Shown here in pieces: positions 33,350 through 41,039 of a DNA stretch of 64,000 bases. The stretch comes from DATBFG01 sp036558645 (GTDB taxonomy: Bacteria; Acidobacteriota; Terriglobia; Terriglobales; Acidobacteriaceae). The notes beneath the pieces were generated by a model. The model was not told the DNA's origin and searched no databases. It saw only the letters and a program-made list of their open reading frames with translations. How positions within the stretch are numbered: position 1 is the first letter of the stretch; each line of letters starts with the position of its first letter. A program made the translations under genes and the position numbers. The DNA lies in NCBI GenBank assembly GCA_036558645.1, contig DATBFG010000063.1, forward strand, positions 1 to 64,000. The letters run 5' to 3'.

Positions 33350-33793
33350 ACCCTAGCCTCGAAAGCTACAATGTTTTGTCCATCTCTCAACGTCTACCCA
33401 TTCTCGAATCACCATTACCTCGGCTCGACTCTATCAACTGTTTTTGTGTGCGCCCTCTTCCCGATTTTCTTAGCAATTGTCATCCGTGGCGGTGATCCAG
33501 GTATCGCGCTCCTCGCACATCCTCAAGAAGGGAATACACCCGACTTTCTTTACCCATATCACAGACGTTCTCACCACTCTCTGCCACAATTACTCTCGGA
33601 TTGGTGTCGCCTAGAGCCCACCAGCACGACTCCCGCGCGGGAGCCGAAATTGTTCTGTGGCAATCTGACTTTCCATCTGGAGTTTCTGGCTGACGACTAG
33701 AGACCGACGACTGACGACTAACTTATTTGTTTGGAAGATTTTACCCGCAACTTCCCTGGAATCTAGATTTTGCGAGGTTTTCCACAGGGCCGG
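33350..33793. other. 444-bp stretch before the transposon
   Basis: No convincing gene. It holds a degenerate GACGACTA tandem repeat at 33687-33723 and ends with the target duplication AGGGCCGG (33786-33793). Confidence 0.5.
33687..33723. repeat. degenerate GACGACTA / TAGTCGTC repeat
   Basis: TGGCTGACGACTAGAGACCG followed by ACGACTGACGACTAAC. It is one of several intergenic copies of this heptad-like motif (also near 40884, 41013, 44450, 44590 and 60631). Confidence 0.6.
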
Positions 33794-33936
33794 GGGCAAT
33801 AATTACCTTGACTAACCCACACGAAAACTAATAAATTAGTTGAGACAGGGCAGCTACCGTTTAATGACATTTCTCGCTGGAAGGAGGGTGAGCCTCCGTT
33901 TGTTCCTCCAGATGACGCGCCAACGTTCAGATTAAC

Positions 33937-34203
33937 TTATCGGGTTAACGAAGACAGATCGATTGCGTCGAAGAAGACGCCTAGTAGTAGAGCATCAGAC
34001 TTCGAAAACTGACGCAGCGAGGCTAGAACATCAGATGCCCGAGTTTTCCCACAGGCTGAACATGGCCATCCCTGCGGAGAATAAAGTAGCGGGTCTATTC
34101 CTTCAAGGGTGCCACCTTTACATACAAGATATCGGTATAGATGGTTTTCACGACCGCAAGTGCAAGCATAAGACAGAGTGGCCAGATAATAGGCGCGGAG
34201 CAT
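33937..34203 (-). CDS. small cysteine-rich passenger protein
   Basis: 88 residues. TTGGAGG is positioned a few bases before ATG 34203, one of the better ribosome sites in this region, which argues it is real. Cysteines appear as CTCG (residue ~14), a lone Cys (LVCKGG), and CSACG (~50), a pattern that could bind zinc. The rest is unremarkable. It lies 31 bases after the stop of the 34235-34993 gene on the same strand, so the two form a cargo operon inside the IS1595-type transposon. Function unknown. Confidence 0.5.
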   Translation of the reverse strand: MLRAYYLATLSYACTCGRENHLYRYLVCKGGTLEGIDPLLYSPQGWPCSACGKTRASDVLASLRQFSKSDALLLGVFFDAIDLSSLTR

Positions 34204-34234
34204 TATGCCTCCAAAATGTGGCGCGAATTATACA

Positions 34235-34993
34235 TTAGAAAAACTTTTCAAACTTAGGGAGTAGATATTCATTAACAAAATGCCAGAGATGATTCAAGCA
34301 ACCACTAATCTCCAATCCCTCTGCGGGTCGCTCCTTGAACGTTATAAAGGTGACGACCTGTCCTTTCATCTCCATTTCCTCGTCAATGGCACTCGGGACA
34401 GGGCCGACGGCCAGTTCTGCATCGTGGTAGCGAGGACTGAGGGTGCTTTGTACAGAGGTGCCACTAGCGGAACTAATGATTTCGGTTCTCGATGCATGGA
34501 CGGCGAGAACACTCAACAAGAGCCTGCGGTGCTTGTTGACGTTGCAGAAAGTGTCGATGGCTTGGATAGGAGCCTTTTCCCATTGTTGCCCGTAGTGGTA
34601 CGGCTGCAAAGCCTTAATCTCTGCAATCGCATCCACGGGAACTCCGTCCAGTCTATGTCGGGCGACTTGATTATTGAAAGCATCCTCAGTGCTACAAATA
34701 GGAAACATATTCTTGTCAGTGGGTACATTGTTCGCAGCAAGTACAAGTTCCCACACCAGATAATCAAGGGACGACCGGAGGTTTTGAATAGCATCTCCGA
34801 TAATGAGGGGAATCTCGTCAGGAATGGGGGTTTGCTGCCTGAACCGAAGAATGATCCTCCCCGTTTGCGGCTCTTCCTCGGACACCACTTTGCCCGGATC
34901 AGTGCTGAAATACCGCATCGCTTGAGGTTCGATAGAGTTCAAGTGTTGTGCGGACCAGAGGACTTTTCGTTTGACGGAATCAAGAGAAGCCAT
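34235..34993 (-). CDS. transposon passenger protein of unknown function
   Basis: 253 residues from ATG 34993 (MASLDSVKRKV), chosen over an upstream in-frame start because AAGGAAA lies 5 bases before it. No signal or membrane segment. It has a helical motif DAIQNLRSSLDYLVWELVLA, then FPICSTEDAFNNQ, LQPYHYG, and FCNVNKHRRLLLS. This layout (LRSSLDYL...W, FPI, LQPY, NKHR) recurs, to my recollection, in unannotated proteins of soil bacteria. Its start is only 31 bases from the divergent small gene at 35025, so promoters must overlap the coding ends. As transposon cargo it may aid host defence or fitness, but nothing in it proves that. Confidence 0.7.
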   Translation of the reverse strand: MASLDSVKRKVLWSAQHLNSIEPQAMRYFSTDPGKVVSEEEPQTGRIILRFRQQTPIPDEIPLIIGDAIQNLRSSLDYLVWELVLAANNVPTDKNMFPICSTEDAFNNQVARHRLDGVPVDAIAEIKALQPYHYGQQWEKAPIQAIDTFCNVNKHRRLLLSVLAVHASRTEIISSASGTSVQSTLSPRYHDAELAVGPVPSAIDEEMEMKGQVVTFITFKERPAEGLEISGCLNHLWHFVNEYLLPKFEKFF

Positions 34994-35024
34994 GCGATTT
35001 CCTTGCCCAGCGTAGAATGTACCC

Positions 35025-35210
35025 ATGCAAGCTAAAAACAGTGCCAACTATGAACGCTTTACTAGTGCGTTGAAAAAGGTTCTCCAGGTATCCAAAACAG
35101 ATCTAAACAGAATGCTTGAAGATGAAAGACGCGCCAATGCTGGTAAACCAAAGCGTGGCCCTAAACCAAAATCTTTGGCTTCCGGCCACGCTTCTGGCGA
35201 AAAGGGTTAG
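35025..35210 (+). CDS. small basic passenger protein
   Basis: 61 residues: an N-terminal amphipathic part (YERFTSALKKVLQVSKTDLNRMLEDER) and a basic C-terminal tail (AGKPKRGPKPKSL). Short proteins with this ALkKvLqVSK..L pattern are frequent next to unknown genes in soil bacteria. An antitoxin or regulator role is possible but unproven. It is divergent from the 34993 gene and overlaps the transposase stop by 4 bases in a convergent arrangement. No clear ribosome site. Confidence 0.5.
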   Translation: MQAKNSANYERFTSALKKVLQVSKTDLNRMLEDERRANAGKPKRGPKPKSLASGHASGEKG

Positions 35211-36199
35211 AAGGTCGCTTCACTGCCAGCTTTACCAGTGACTTCGGCAAACGTGAGACGCTTTCCAGCGACAAGTGATAAGGCTTTAGTGAATCGCTCT
35301 GCATCTGTGATCTTCGTTCCATCCTCATTCTTCCGATTGTTGAAACGAAATACTTGCTCATCGACATAGCGGAACAGGTGAAAAGGCTCTACGGCAACGT
35401 AAGTCCCTTTGAGTCCTCTTTTGAGGAGCGACCAAAAGTTTTCAATTCCCTGCGTATGAACCTTGCCATCAACATAGGTTTCCATGTGATTCACAATTTC
35501 GTGCGCGAACTTCTTAGCGAGTCCCTGATACCCGAGCCATTCATCGGTATAAACCTTCGATCCGGGGAACACTTCACGCAGAATGTGATTCTGCAGGGTT
35601 TCGCGTCTGGTATTCGGTATCACCGTGGCTCTAACTTGGCGCAACTTGCGATCTAACATTCCCATGACAATGGTTTTTCCGGAATGATTAGCTGCTTCGC
35701 GAATCTCGCTCCGAGCTTGCGCCAGTCGCAGTCGCTTCGATTTGTGCATGAACTTTGCGCGACCTCCGACAAAAGTCTCATCGACTTCCACGGCTCCAGT
35801 TCCTCCGATTTGGTCATCTGGCGTCATGGGCTTGGGTTGCTGCAAGATCAATCTCAGCCGATGCAACATGAACCATCCGGCCTTTTGGGATACGCCAAGG
35901 TCACGGTGAATCTCGTAAGACGAAACGCCATTTTTGCAGTTCACCAGAAGCCACATTGCGGGAAGCCACTTCGTCAGCGGGATCGGCGAATCCTCAAAAA
36001 TGGTGCCAAGCTTTACCGAAAACTGGCGTCGGCAGTCATGACATTTCCAGCGCTTTTGCGTCTTGATCCAATAAGGCTCCTTCGCGCCGCAAGCTGGACA
36101 CTCGACGCCATTGGGCCAACGCATCTTGGCAACCGTGTCAATGCAAACTTGTTCATCTGAAAAGTACTTAATGGCTTCTTGTAGTGTCTTGGCTTCCAT
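35207..36199 (-). CDS. IS1595-family transposase (ISXO2-like DDE)
   Basis: About 330 residues. The start chosen is ATG 36199 (MEAKTLQEAIKYFSDEQVC). A TTG farther upstream lies within the inverted repeat. The N-terminal zinc ribbon is CPACG...KCHDC (~residues 35-60). The DDE-type catalytic domain includes GAVEVDETFVGG, KVYTDEWLGYQGL and TQGIENFWSLLKRGLKGTYV, the last being the ISXO2 hallmark with a conserved Asn/Glu region. The frame is intact and motifs are complete, so it is probably functional. Confidence 0.95.
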   Translation of the reverse strand: MEAKTLQEAIKYFSDEQVCIDTVAKMRWPNGVECPACGAKEPYWIKTQKRWKCHDCRRQFSVKLGTIFEDSPIPLTKWLPAMWLLVNCKNGVSSYEIHRDLGVSQKAGWFMLHRLRLILQQPKPMTPDDQIGGTGAVEVDETFVGGRAKFMHKSKRLRLAQARSEIREAANHSGKTIVMGMLDRKLRQVRATVIPNTRRETLQNHILREVFPGSKVYTDEWLGYQGLAKKFAHEIVNHMETYVDGKVHTQGIENFWSLLKRGLKGTYVAVEPFHLFRYVDEQVFRFNNRKNEDGTKITDAERFTKALSLVAGKRLTFAEVTGKAGSEATF

Positions 36200-36333
36200 G
36201 CAAAGAACTTTAGCAAATTGAGCAGGGTTAGTCAAGGTAATTATTGCCAGGGCCGGTTCTTTAGAATCAAGATTTTAAGAGAACGCAGGGGGAGGGGGTA
36301 CCCCTGAACAAATAGCCTTCTCGGCCAGCGACC

Positions 36334-36909
36334 TTACTTGCCCACTCTCGATTTAAGCGCCGCGAACGTCATCTCTTCGGCGGGGCTTTTCGTTCGCGCC
36401 TTCCAGTCGAAGAACAGTTCCGCGTAGCTCTTGGTGACGTAACTCTCCCGGCGAATGCCCAGCTTCTTCGCCGTCTGATCGATCCAGCGGGGCGGCCCCT
36501 CGATCTCGCCGAGATTACCGATGGGCGTTTCATCGATCACTACATGACCCTTGCTGTCTTTCCACTCAGCCCGAAATTTTTCATAACGAAAAATCGGCGC
36601 GAATCCTAATGATCGAAGAATCGCATCCATCCGTTTCCCGTCGGAGAGCTTTGTCTCAGTTTCCTCACGCGATTTGTGTTTGCCGACTTTGCCTTTGGCC
36701 TTATGCGTGAGAACCCATTTGTTGCCGTACTTCCTCAGACGCAGCAATTCACCGCGCTTTCGCAACACTGCTCCCGGAAGATCGTAGAGCGTATTGAACT
36801 CATGCGTGCGCTTGGTGACTTGTCGAAATCCCGATGCTCGCAGGCTTCGCACGAGAGCGCGCTTATCGTGTACCTCAAACTTGATCTCGACTTCGTTCTT
36901 GGATGCCAT
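36334..36909 (-). CDS. CYTH-domain protein (class IV adenylate cyclase / triphosphate-tunnel type)
   Basis: 191 residues from ATG 36909 (a GTG two codons earlier is possible). The signature EVEIKFE (ExExK) is near the N-terminus. Basic/acidic strands of a triphosphate tunnel follow: LRLRKYGNKWVLTHKAKG, SREETETKL, FRYEKFRAEWKDSKGHVVIDETPIGNLGEIEG. CYTH proteins bind triphosphates with divalent metal. The CyaB/thiamine-triphosphatase-like branch is the nearest match, and the exact substrate (ATP to cAMP, ThTP or inorganic triphosphate) cannot be decided here. Its stop lies 78 bases from the transposon's right duplication, so the insertion spared the gene. Confidence 0.88.
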   Translation of the reverse strand: MASKNEVEIKFEVHDKRALVRSLRASGFRQVTKRTHEFNTLYDLPGAVLRKRGELLRLRKYGNKWVLTHKAKGKVGKHKSREETETKLSDGKRMDAILRSLGFAPIFRYEKFRAEWKDSKGHVVIDETPIGNLGEIEGPPRWIDQTAKKLGIRRESYVTKSYAELFFDWKARTKSPAEEMTFAALKSRVGK

Positions 36910-36955
36910 TGGCACGAGTATATTGCGCGCGATCGCGAACAGATTGTCTGATGAA

Positions 36956-37927
36956 TCAGGAAAACGTTGGCAGCTTCACCAAATCCTCACGCGGTACAGG
37001 TTCTAAAGCCAGTCCCGCTCTGCGCCACGCAGCGAGTCCTCCGACAAGGACGAACGCGTTGAATCCATGTTCCCGCAGCGTATGCGCCACACGGGCGCTC
37101 GTGGCTTCGCGTAGTCAAGTGCAGTAAAGATAGATCTCTTTGTCCTTCGGAAGAATCTTTAGCTCTTCCGCCAGGTTATTTGGTTCCAGCCGGATCGAGC
37201 CTTTCAGTCGCGCGGCGCCAGGATCGTAATATCCGTGACTGCGCACATCGACGAGCAGCACGCTCTCCTTGTCTTCCGACATCAGCCTTCGAGACAGTTC
37301 TTCCACCTGGATTCGCGGAACGACACGATAGACGCGATGCTTGCGATAGAGCCAGATTCGGTATCCGGTGTAAGCAATGATGGCTACTACGACGGTTGCT
37401 TCCACGGCGCGACCCGCCGTTTGGAATCCGTAGAGAATCGAGGCGAGGAAGTCGCGAAATAGATATCCGACGAGGAAATAAGCCGATGCGTACAGTATGG
37501 ATCCCGCAAGATCCAGGCGAAGGAACTGGTACGGACGCATCTTCATGCTTCCGGCCAGCGGAGGAGCCATCGTATTAACGCCAGGTATGAACTTAGCAAT
37601 CAGCAAAGTGAGCTTGCCGCGCTTGTAGAACGACTCAGCGGACCGAAGGATGCAGCTCTCAGGATTGACAGAGACTTTGCACAGAAGCCCCAACAACGCC
37701 CATCCTGTGTAGCGGCCTAATACGAACAGGAGCGTATCGCCCAGCATCATCGCGATAAGAGCCAGTGCCATTACGGTCGGAGCGCTGAGCGTATCCGCTC
37801 CTGCAGCAGCGCCTCCGGCGACAAGCGCGACGGCAGCCGGAACCGGCAAGCCAATGGCCTCGGCGAAGACCGCAAGGAAGATGACGAAATATCCATGCCT
37901 GGCGATTAATGAGACAAGATCATGCAT
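36956..37927 (-). CDS. DedA-family membrane protein fused to rhodanese, with in-frame UGA
   Basis: The frame from ATG 37927 encodes a DedA/SNARE-associated membrane domain (~1-200: FVIFLAVFAEAIGLPVPAAVALVAGG, FIPGVNTMAPPLAGSMKM) and then a rhodanese domain (VLLVDVRSHGYYDPGAARLKGSIRLEP). At codon 271 (37117-37115) it meets TGA directly after ...IYLYCT. In the same frame translation continues cleanly for 52 more codons (LREATSARVAHTLREHGFNAFVLVGGLAAWRRAG) to a normal stop at 36958-36956. In related fusions this loop typically reads YCTC/YCSC, so UGA replaces the second cysteine. Read-through with selenocysteine would give 323 residues. Otherwise the product ends at 270 with a truncated rhodanese. 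Confidence 0.8.
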
Positions 37928-38080
37928 TGGCGCGATGGATCAGCATTTCCAGCAGTGCACTTCAGTATAAATAAGATCGCATCGCTGTTGTCGTTGGTCA
38001 CAGAAGACTGCGGATTCCTTGCAATCATCTGGAGCCAGAGTACCCGGTTCTGCATCCATAGAAACGGGAGGATTGGCACG

Positions 38081-38467
38081 ATGTCATCGGGAAAGCGCTA
38101 TATCAATTTGTCCGGTCGTAGGTCAGGATTGCCGTTCAGTGATGGGGTGTTGGTTGGCAATACGTTGTATCTGTCGGGGCGACTTGGGATCGATCCCGCG
38201 ACCGGGAAGGTTCCAACTGATGTGGATCAGGAGATCAAACTGCTGCTGGACGGTTTTGAAGGCGTCCTCGCCGAGGCAGGCATGACCATGAACGACCTGG
38301 TTTCCGTGCAGATTTTCTCTCCGCGGCTGGACCTTTGGGAGAAATTCAATGCCGCGTATGTAAAGCGCTTTTCCGGAGAATTTCCCGCGCGGGCCTACAT
38401 AGGCTCGGGACCACTTTTGCTGGATGGGCGTTTCGAGATGATGGGGATGGCAGCGAAGAGCTCGTAG
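38081..38467 (+). CDS. ridA: RidA-family enamine/imine deaminase-like protein
   Basis: 128 residues from ATG 38081, preferred over upstream in-frame starts because GGGAGGA lies about 10 bases before it and the domain begins at once. Typical YjgF/YER057c/UK114 pattern: GLPFSDGVLVGNTLYLSGRLGIDPATGKV, LLLDGFEGVLAEAGMTMNDLVSVQIF, FNAAYVKRF, PARAYIGSGPLLLDGRFEMMGMA. The arginine in PARAYI is at the place of the catalytic Arg of true RidA proteins, although the usual PARS/PART sequence is varied. It probably hydrolyses reactive 2-aminoacrylate. Convergent with the polyprenyl synthetase gene, one base apart. Confidence 0.88.
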   Translation: MSSGKRYINLSGRRSGLPFSDGVLVGNTLYLSGRLGIDPATGKVPTDVDQEIKLLLDGFEGVLAEAGMTMNDLVSVQIFSPRLDLWEKFNAAYVKRFSGEFPARAYIGSGPLLLDGRFEMMGMAAKSS

Positions 38468-38468
38468 A

Positions 38469-39458
38469 TTACTTTTCTCGAGCCACGACGAAATCGGGAG
38501 CCCAGAGCAGCGCGCGCTTGAAGTCACTATCGGGGAAATTGCAGATCGCGTTGCGCGCCAGCTTAGCGAACCGCAACGCGCAATCGTGGGCTGCGTCCAG
38601 AGAACCGTAACGATGCAGGACATCGAGAATCTCGCGGTGAGTCACACCGTTGAATGCTCGCTCTTCGACAACGTTGCGGATGAGTTCGCGCTCCTTGGCT
38701 GTGCAACGTTCCAGCGCGTGAATGACTGCGAGCGTGACCTTGCCTTCACGAAGATCGCTGGCAACAGGTTTTCCCAATACGCTCTCCGACGCCGTCAGAT
38801 CGAGAACATCATCGACAACTTGGAAGGCCATGCCTAGGTCTCGCCCGTAGCGAGCCAGGCCTTCTTCCTGCTCGGGTGTAGCGCCACCAATGATGGCTCC
38901 GAGACGCATACAGACCGAAAACAGGCAAGCCGTCTTGCGGAAGATCAAGTCGAAATGAGTGTCCTGCGAGATGAATTTTCCCAGCTTCTCCATCTGCAGC
39001 AGTTCGCCTTCTACCATTTGTTGCGTGAGTTCGATGAGCGTATCGAGAATCCGAAAGTTTCGCTCCTGCACCGCAACCTTGAATGCTTGCATATAGAGCC
39101 AATCGCCGGCCAGCACACACTTAGAGTTACCCCATTGCGTGTTGGCAGCTGGCCGACCACGGCGCGTGCGGGCCTCATCAATGATGTCATCATGAACCAG
39201 CGTGGCCGTGTGGATGATCTCAACGACAGCACCCAGCTTGACTGCGCCACGTCCCTGGTAGTCGAAGAGCTTGGACGAAAGCAAAAGCAATGCAGGACGG
39301 ATACGCTTGCCTCCACCGCCACGGAGATATTCTCCAATCTCGGTGATGGCTTCTACATCCGAAACGGTGTCGCGCCCGAACTCGCGCTCGATTGCGGCGA
39401 GATCGTCCCTCAGCATCTCGAAGATTTCTTTTCCGTTGATGGCTGCAGGTGTGCTCAC
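38469..39458 (-). CDS. trans-polyprenyl diphosphate synthase
   Basis: 329 residues from GTG 39458. It condenses isopentenyl diphosphate onto allylic primers to give the long side chain of menaquinone or ubiquinone. First aspartate-rich motif: LVHDDIIDEARTRRGRPA (DDxxD). Second: FQVVDDVLDLTASE (DDxxD). GKPVASDLREGKVTLAVIHAL is the usual following block. The residues before the first motif (AVVEIIHTATLVHDD) are small, consistent with a long-chain (C35-C45) product, though the exact length is not readable. The gene is upstream in the same direction as no other pathway gene here; yajQ precedes it by 18 bases. Confidence 0.92.
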   Translation of the reverse strand: MSTPAAINGKEIFEMLRDDLAAIEREFGRDTVSDVEAITEIGEYLRGGGGKRIRPALLLLSSKLFDYQGRGAVKLGAVVEIIHTATLVHDDIIDEARTRRGRPAANTQWGNSKCVLAGDWLYMQAFKVAVQERNFRILDTLIELTQQMVEGELLQMEKLGKFISQDTHFDLIFRKTACLFSVCMRLGAIIGGATPEQEEGLARYGRDLGMAFQVVDDVLDLTASESVLGKPVASDLREGKVTLAVIHALERCTAKERELIRNVVEERAFNGVTHREILDVLHRYGSLDAAHDCALRFAKLARNAICNFPDSDFKRALLWAPDFVVAREK

Positions 39459-39476
39459 TAGTGGTTTTTTAAGATC

Positions 39477-39974
39477 TCAATTCGAACGATAATTTGTGAA
39501 CTGCATGTCGATTCCGAAATCCTTCGAGCGCAGCAGGGCAATGATCTCCTGCAGAGTATCGCGGTCCTTTCCGCTAATACGTACGAGGTCGCCCTGAATG
39601 GACGCCTGCACTTTTTTCTTCGAGTCCTTCACAAGCTTGACGATTTCTCGAGCCTTTTCGATTGGAATCCCCTGTTGCAGAGTAATGCGCTGCTTAGCTG
39701 TGCCACCAGCGGCAGGTTCGATTGTGCCGTAGGTCAGGCCCTTCAGCGAAATTCCTCGCTTCACGAGCTTGGCTTGAAAAATGTCGTTTACGGCTTTCAG
39801 CTTGTAGTCGTCGATTGAGTGCAGAACGATCGCATCCTTACCGTCGAGCTCAATGCTTGACTTTGAATCCTTCAAATCGAAGCGGGTATGAATTTCCTTC
39901 AACGCCTGCTGCATGGCGTTGCTCACTTCCTGCAGATCGATCTTGCTTACGATATCGAATGTATTCTCTGGCAT
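39477..39974 (-). CDS. yajQ: YajQ-family nucleotide-binding protein
   Basis: 165 residues. It starts MPENTFDIVSKIDLQEVSNAMQQALKEIHTRFDLKDSKSSIEL, the family hallmark, and ends QEIIALLRSKDFGIDMQFTNYR. Two similar alpha/beta halves. YajQ homologues bind nucleotides, and in Xanthomonas and Pseudomonas one binds cyclic-di-GMP and acts with a transcription factor. Whether that holds here is unknown. It is 18 bases upstream of the polyprenyl synthetase gene, so cotranscription is likely but functionally unexplained. Confidence 0.95.
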   Translation of the reverse strand: MPENTFDIVSKIDLQEVSNAMQQALKEIHTRFDLKDSKSSIELDGKDAIVLHSIDDYKLKAVNDIFQAKLVKRGISLKGLTYGTIEPAAGGTAKQRITLQQGIPIEKAREIVKLVKDSKKKVQASIQGDLVRISGKDRDTLQEIIALLRSKDFGIDMQFTNYRSN

Positions 39975-40070
39975 GATGAACCGATTCCGATGAAAGCGAA
40001 AACACGCCCCGCAGACCTAGGTACCAATTCTATAGATTAGCCGCCCCAAAGCGAAGATGCACCTTACAAG

Positions 40071-40883
40071 CTAAATGGCTTTGATCTTTTCGTGAAGTGA
40101 AAAGAAGCGACGGAAGTTGTCGCTGGTCTGTTCGCCGATTTCTTCGGCCGAGAGGTTTCGCAAATCTCCCAGTCGGCGCGCAGTTTCGACGACAAAGGCA
40201 GGCTCATTGCGTTTGCCACGATAGGGAACGGGAGCAAGGAAAGGGCAGTCGGTTTCAATGAGGATACGATCCGGAGGGACGCGCACAGCAGCGTCTCGAA
40301 TCTGCTGTGCCTTGGGAAACGTGATGTTCCCCGCGAATGAGATCATGAAACCCATATCAAGGGCACGCTTAGCGTGGGCCCAAGTTCCAGTGAAACAATG
40401 CAGAACACCACCCAAGCCGTGCGGCGCCCATTGCTCCTGAATAAGGGTGAGGCACTCATCCCAGGCGTTTTCGGATCCGTCCGATGGGCGGCAATGAATA
40501 ATGATGGGTAACTTAACCTTCTTGGCTAGCTCCATTTGCGTGACGAAAACACTTCGCTGAACGTCTCTCGGCGAATAGTCGTAGTGGTAGTCCAGGCCAA
40601 TCTCACCCCAGGCGATGGCTTTCGGGTGCCTCGCAAGTTTCTCCATGCGGTCGAAGTCGGGCTGAGTAGCAAGGCGCGCCTCGTGCGGATGTACACCGAG
40701 AGTTGCCCAGATGAAATCGTGCTGCTCGGCGAGACGAATACCACAATCTACCTGTGAGGGGCCATCTCCATTGCCAACAGCGACGATAGTATCGACACCT
40801 CCAGCGAGCGCACGGTCGAGAACCTGTTCCCGATCGGAGGAGAACTGCTCGCCATCAAGATGGGCATGGGAGTCTACGAACAT
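40071..40883 (-). CDS. tatD: TatD-family metal-dependent hydrolase/deoxyribonuclease
   Basis: 270 residues. TIM-barrel amidohydrolase-like fold. Metal-binding motif FVDSHAHLDGE (HxH) at the start, then GVHPHEA, AWGEIGLDYHYD (Glu), LPIIIHCRPSD (His), LHCFTGTWAHA (His) and LIETDCPFLAPVPYRGKRNEP (Asp). These residues are complete, so it should be active, probably as a 3'-5' exonuclease or D-aminoacyl-tRNA deacylase, both reported for the family. It is adjacent to metG, as tatD/ycfH is in many bacteria. The two are separated by 156 bases containing an inverted pair of GTCGTTGG repeats. Confidence 0.93.
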   Translation of the reverse strand: MFVDSHAHLDGEQFSSDREQVLDRALAGGVDTIVAVGNGDGPSQVDCGIRLAEQHDFIWATLGVHPHEARLATQPDFDRMEKLARHPKAIAWGEIGLDYHYDYSPRDVQRSVFVTQMELAKKVKLPIIIHCRPSDGSENAWDECLTLIQEQWAPHGLGGVLHCFTGTWAHAKRALDMGFMISFAGNITFPKAQQIRDAAVRVPPDRILIETDCPFLAPVPYRGKRNEPAFVVETARRLGDLRNLSAEEIGEQTSDNFRRFFSLHEKIKAI

Positions 40884-40914
40884 CGTCGTTGGTCACTAGT
40901 CGTTGGTCGTTGGC
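40884..40914 (+). repeat. GTCGTTGGTC-type repeat, forward copy
   Basis: CGTCGTTGGTCACTAGTCGT followed by TGGTCGTTGG. It forms an inverted pair with 41013-41036. Confidence 0.65.
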
Positions 40915-41012
40915 CGGTTTTCTGCATACTTTGAAGAATCTGTATTTATGATTATTTACGCACGACCTTGCCGATACTATTTTGGCGTGCCTTCGCCTGG
41001 TGGCCCTCAAAT

Positions 41013-41036
41013 AACCAACGACTAACGACCATCGAC
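41013..41036 (-). repeat. GTCGTTGGTC-type repeat, reverse copy
   Basis: AACCAACGACTAACGACCAT, the reverse-complement type of the copy at 40884-40914. The two bracket ~100 AT-rich bases. Confidence 0.65.
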
Positions 41037-41039
41037 GAG

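Larger units (their letters stand above)
33794..36248. mobile_element. IS1595-family (ISXO2-like) transposon with passenger genes
   Basis: Perfect 24-bp terminal inverted repeats: left 33795-33818 begins GGCAATAATTACCTTGACTA, and right 36225-36248 is its reverse complement. An 8-bp direct repeat AGGGCCGG lies immediately outside at 33786-33793 and 36249-36256, the target-site duplication length known for IS1595. The left end has one extra G. The element is 2455 bp and encodes a full-length transposase plus three candidate passenger genes (33937-34203, 34235-34993 and 35025-35210). IS1595-family elements are known to carry passengers. Intact ends, duplication and an open transposase suggest a fairly recent and possibly active insertion. 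Confidence 0.92.

Noticed and set aside
33371..33700. 109-codon plus-strand frame before the transposon
   Set aside because: Ends in the GACGACTA repeat and has no domain; composition looks non-coding.
37086..37114. Definite SECIS element after the in-frame UGA
   Set aside because: A GCCAC/GUGGC stem can be drawn, but such short GC stems are common in coding DNA and no diagnostic loop sequence is present, so it is kept only as a hint.
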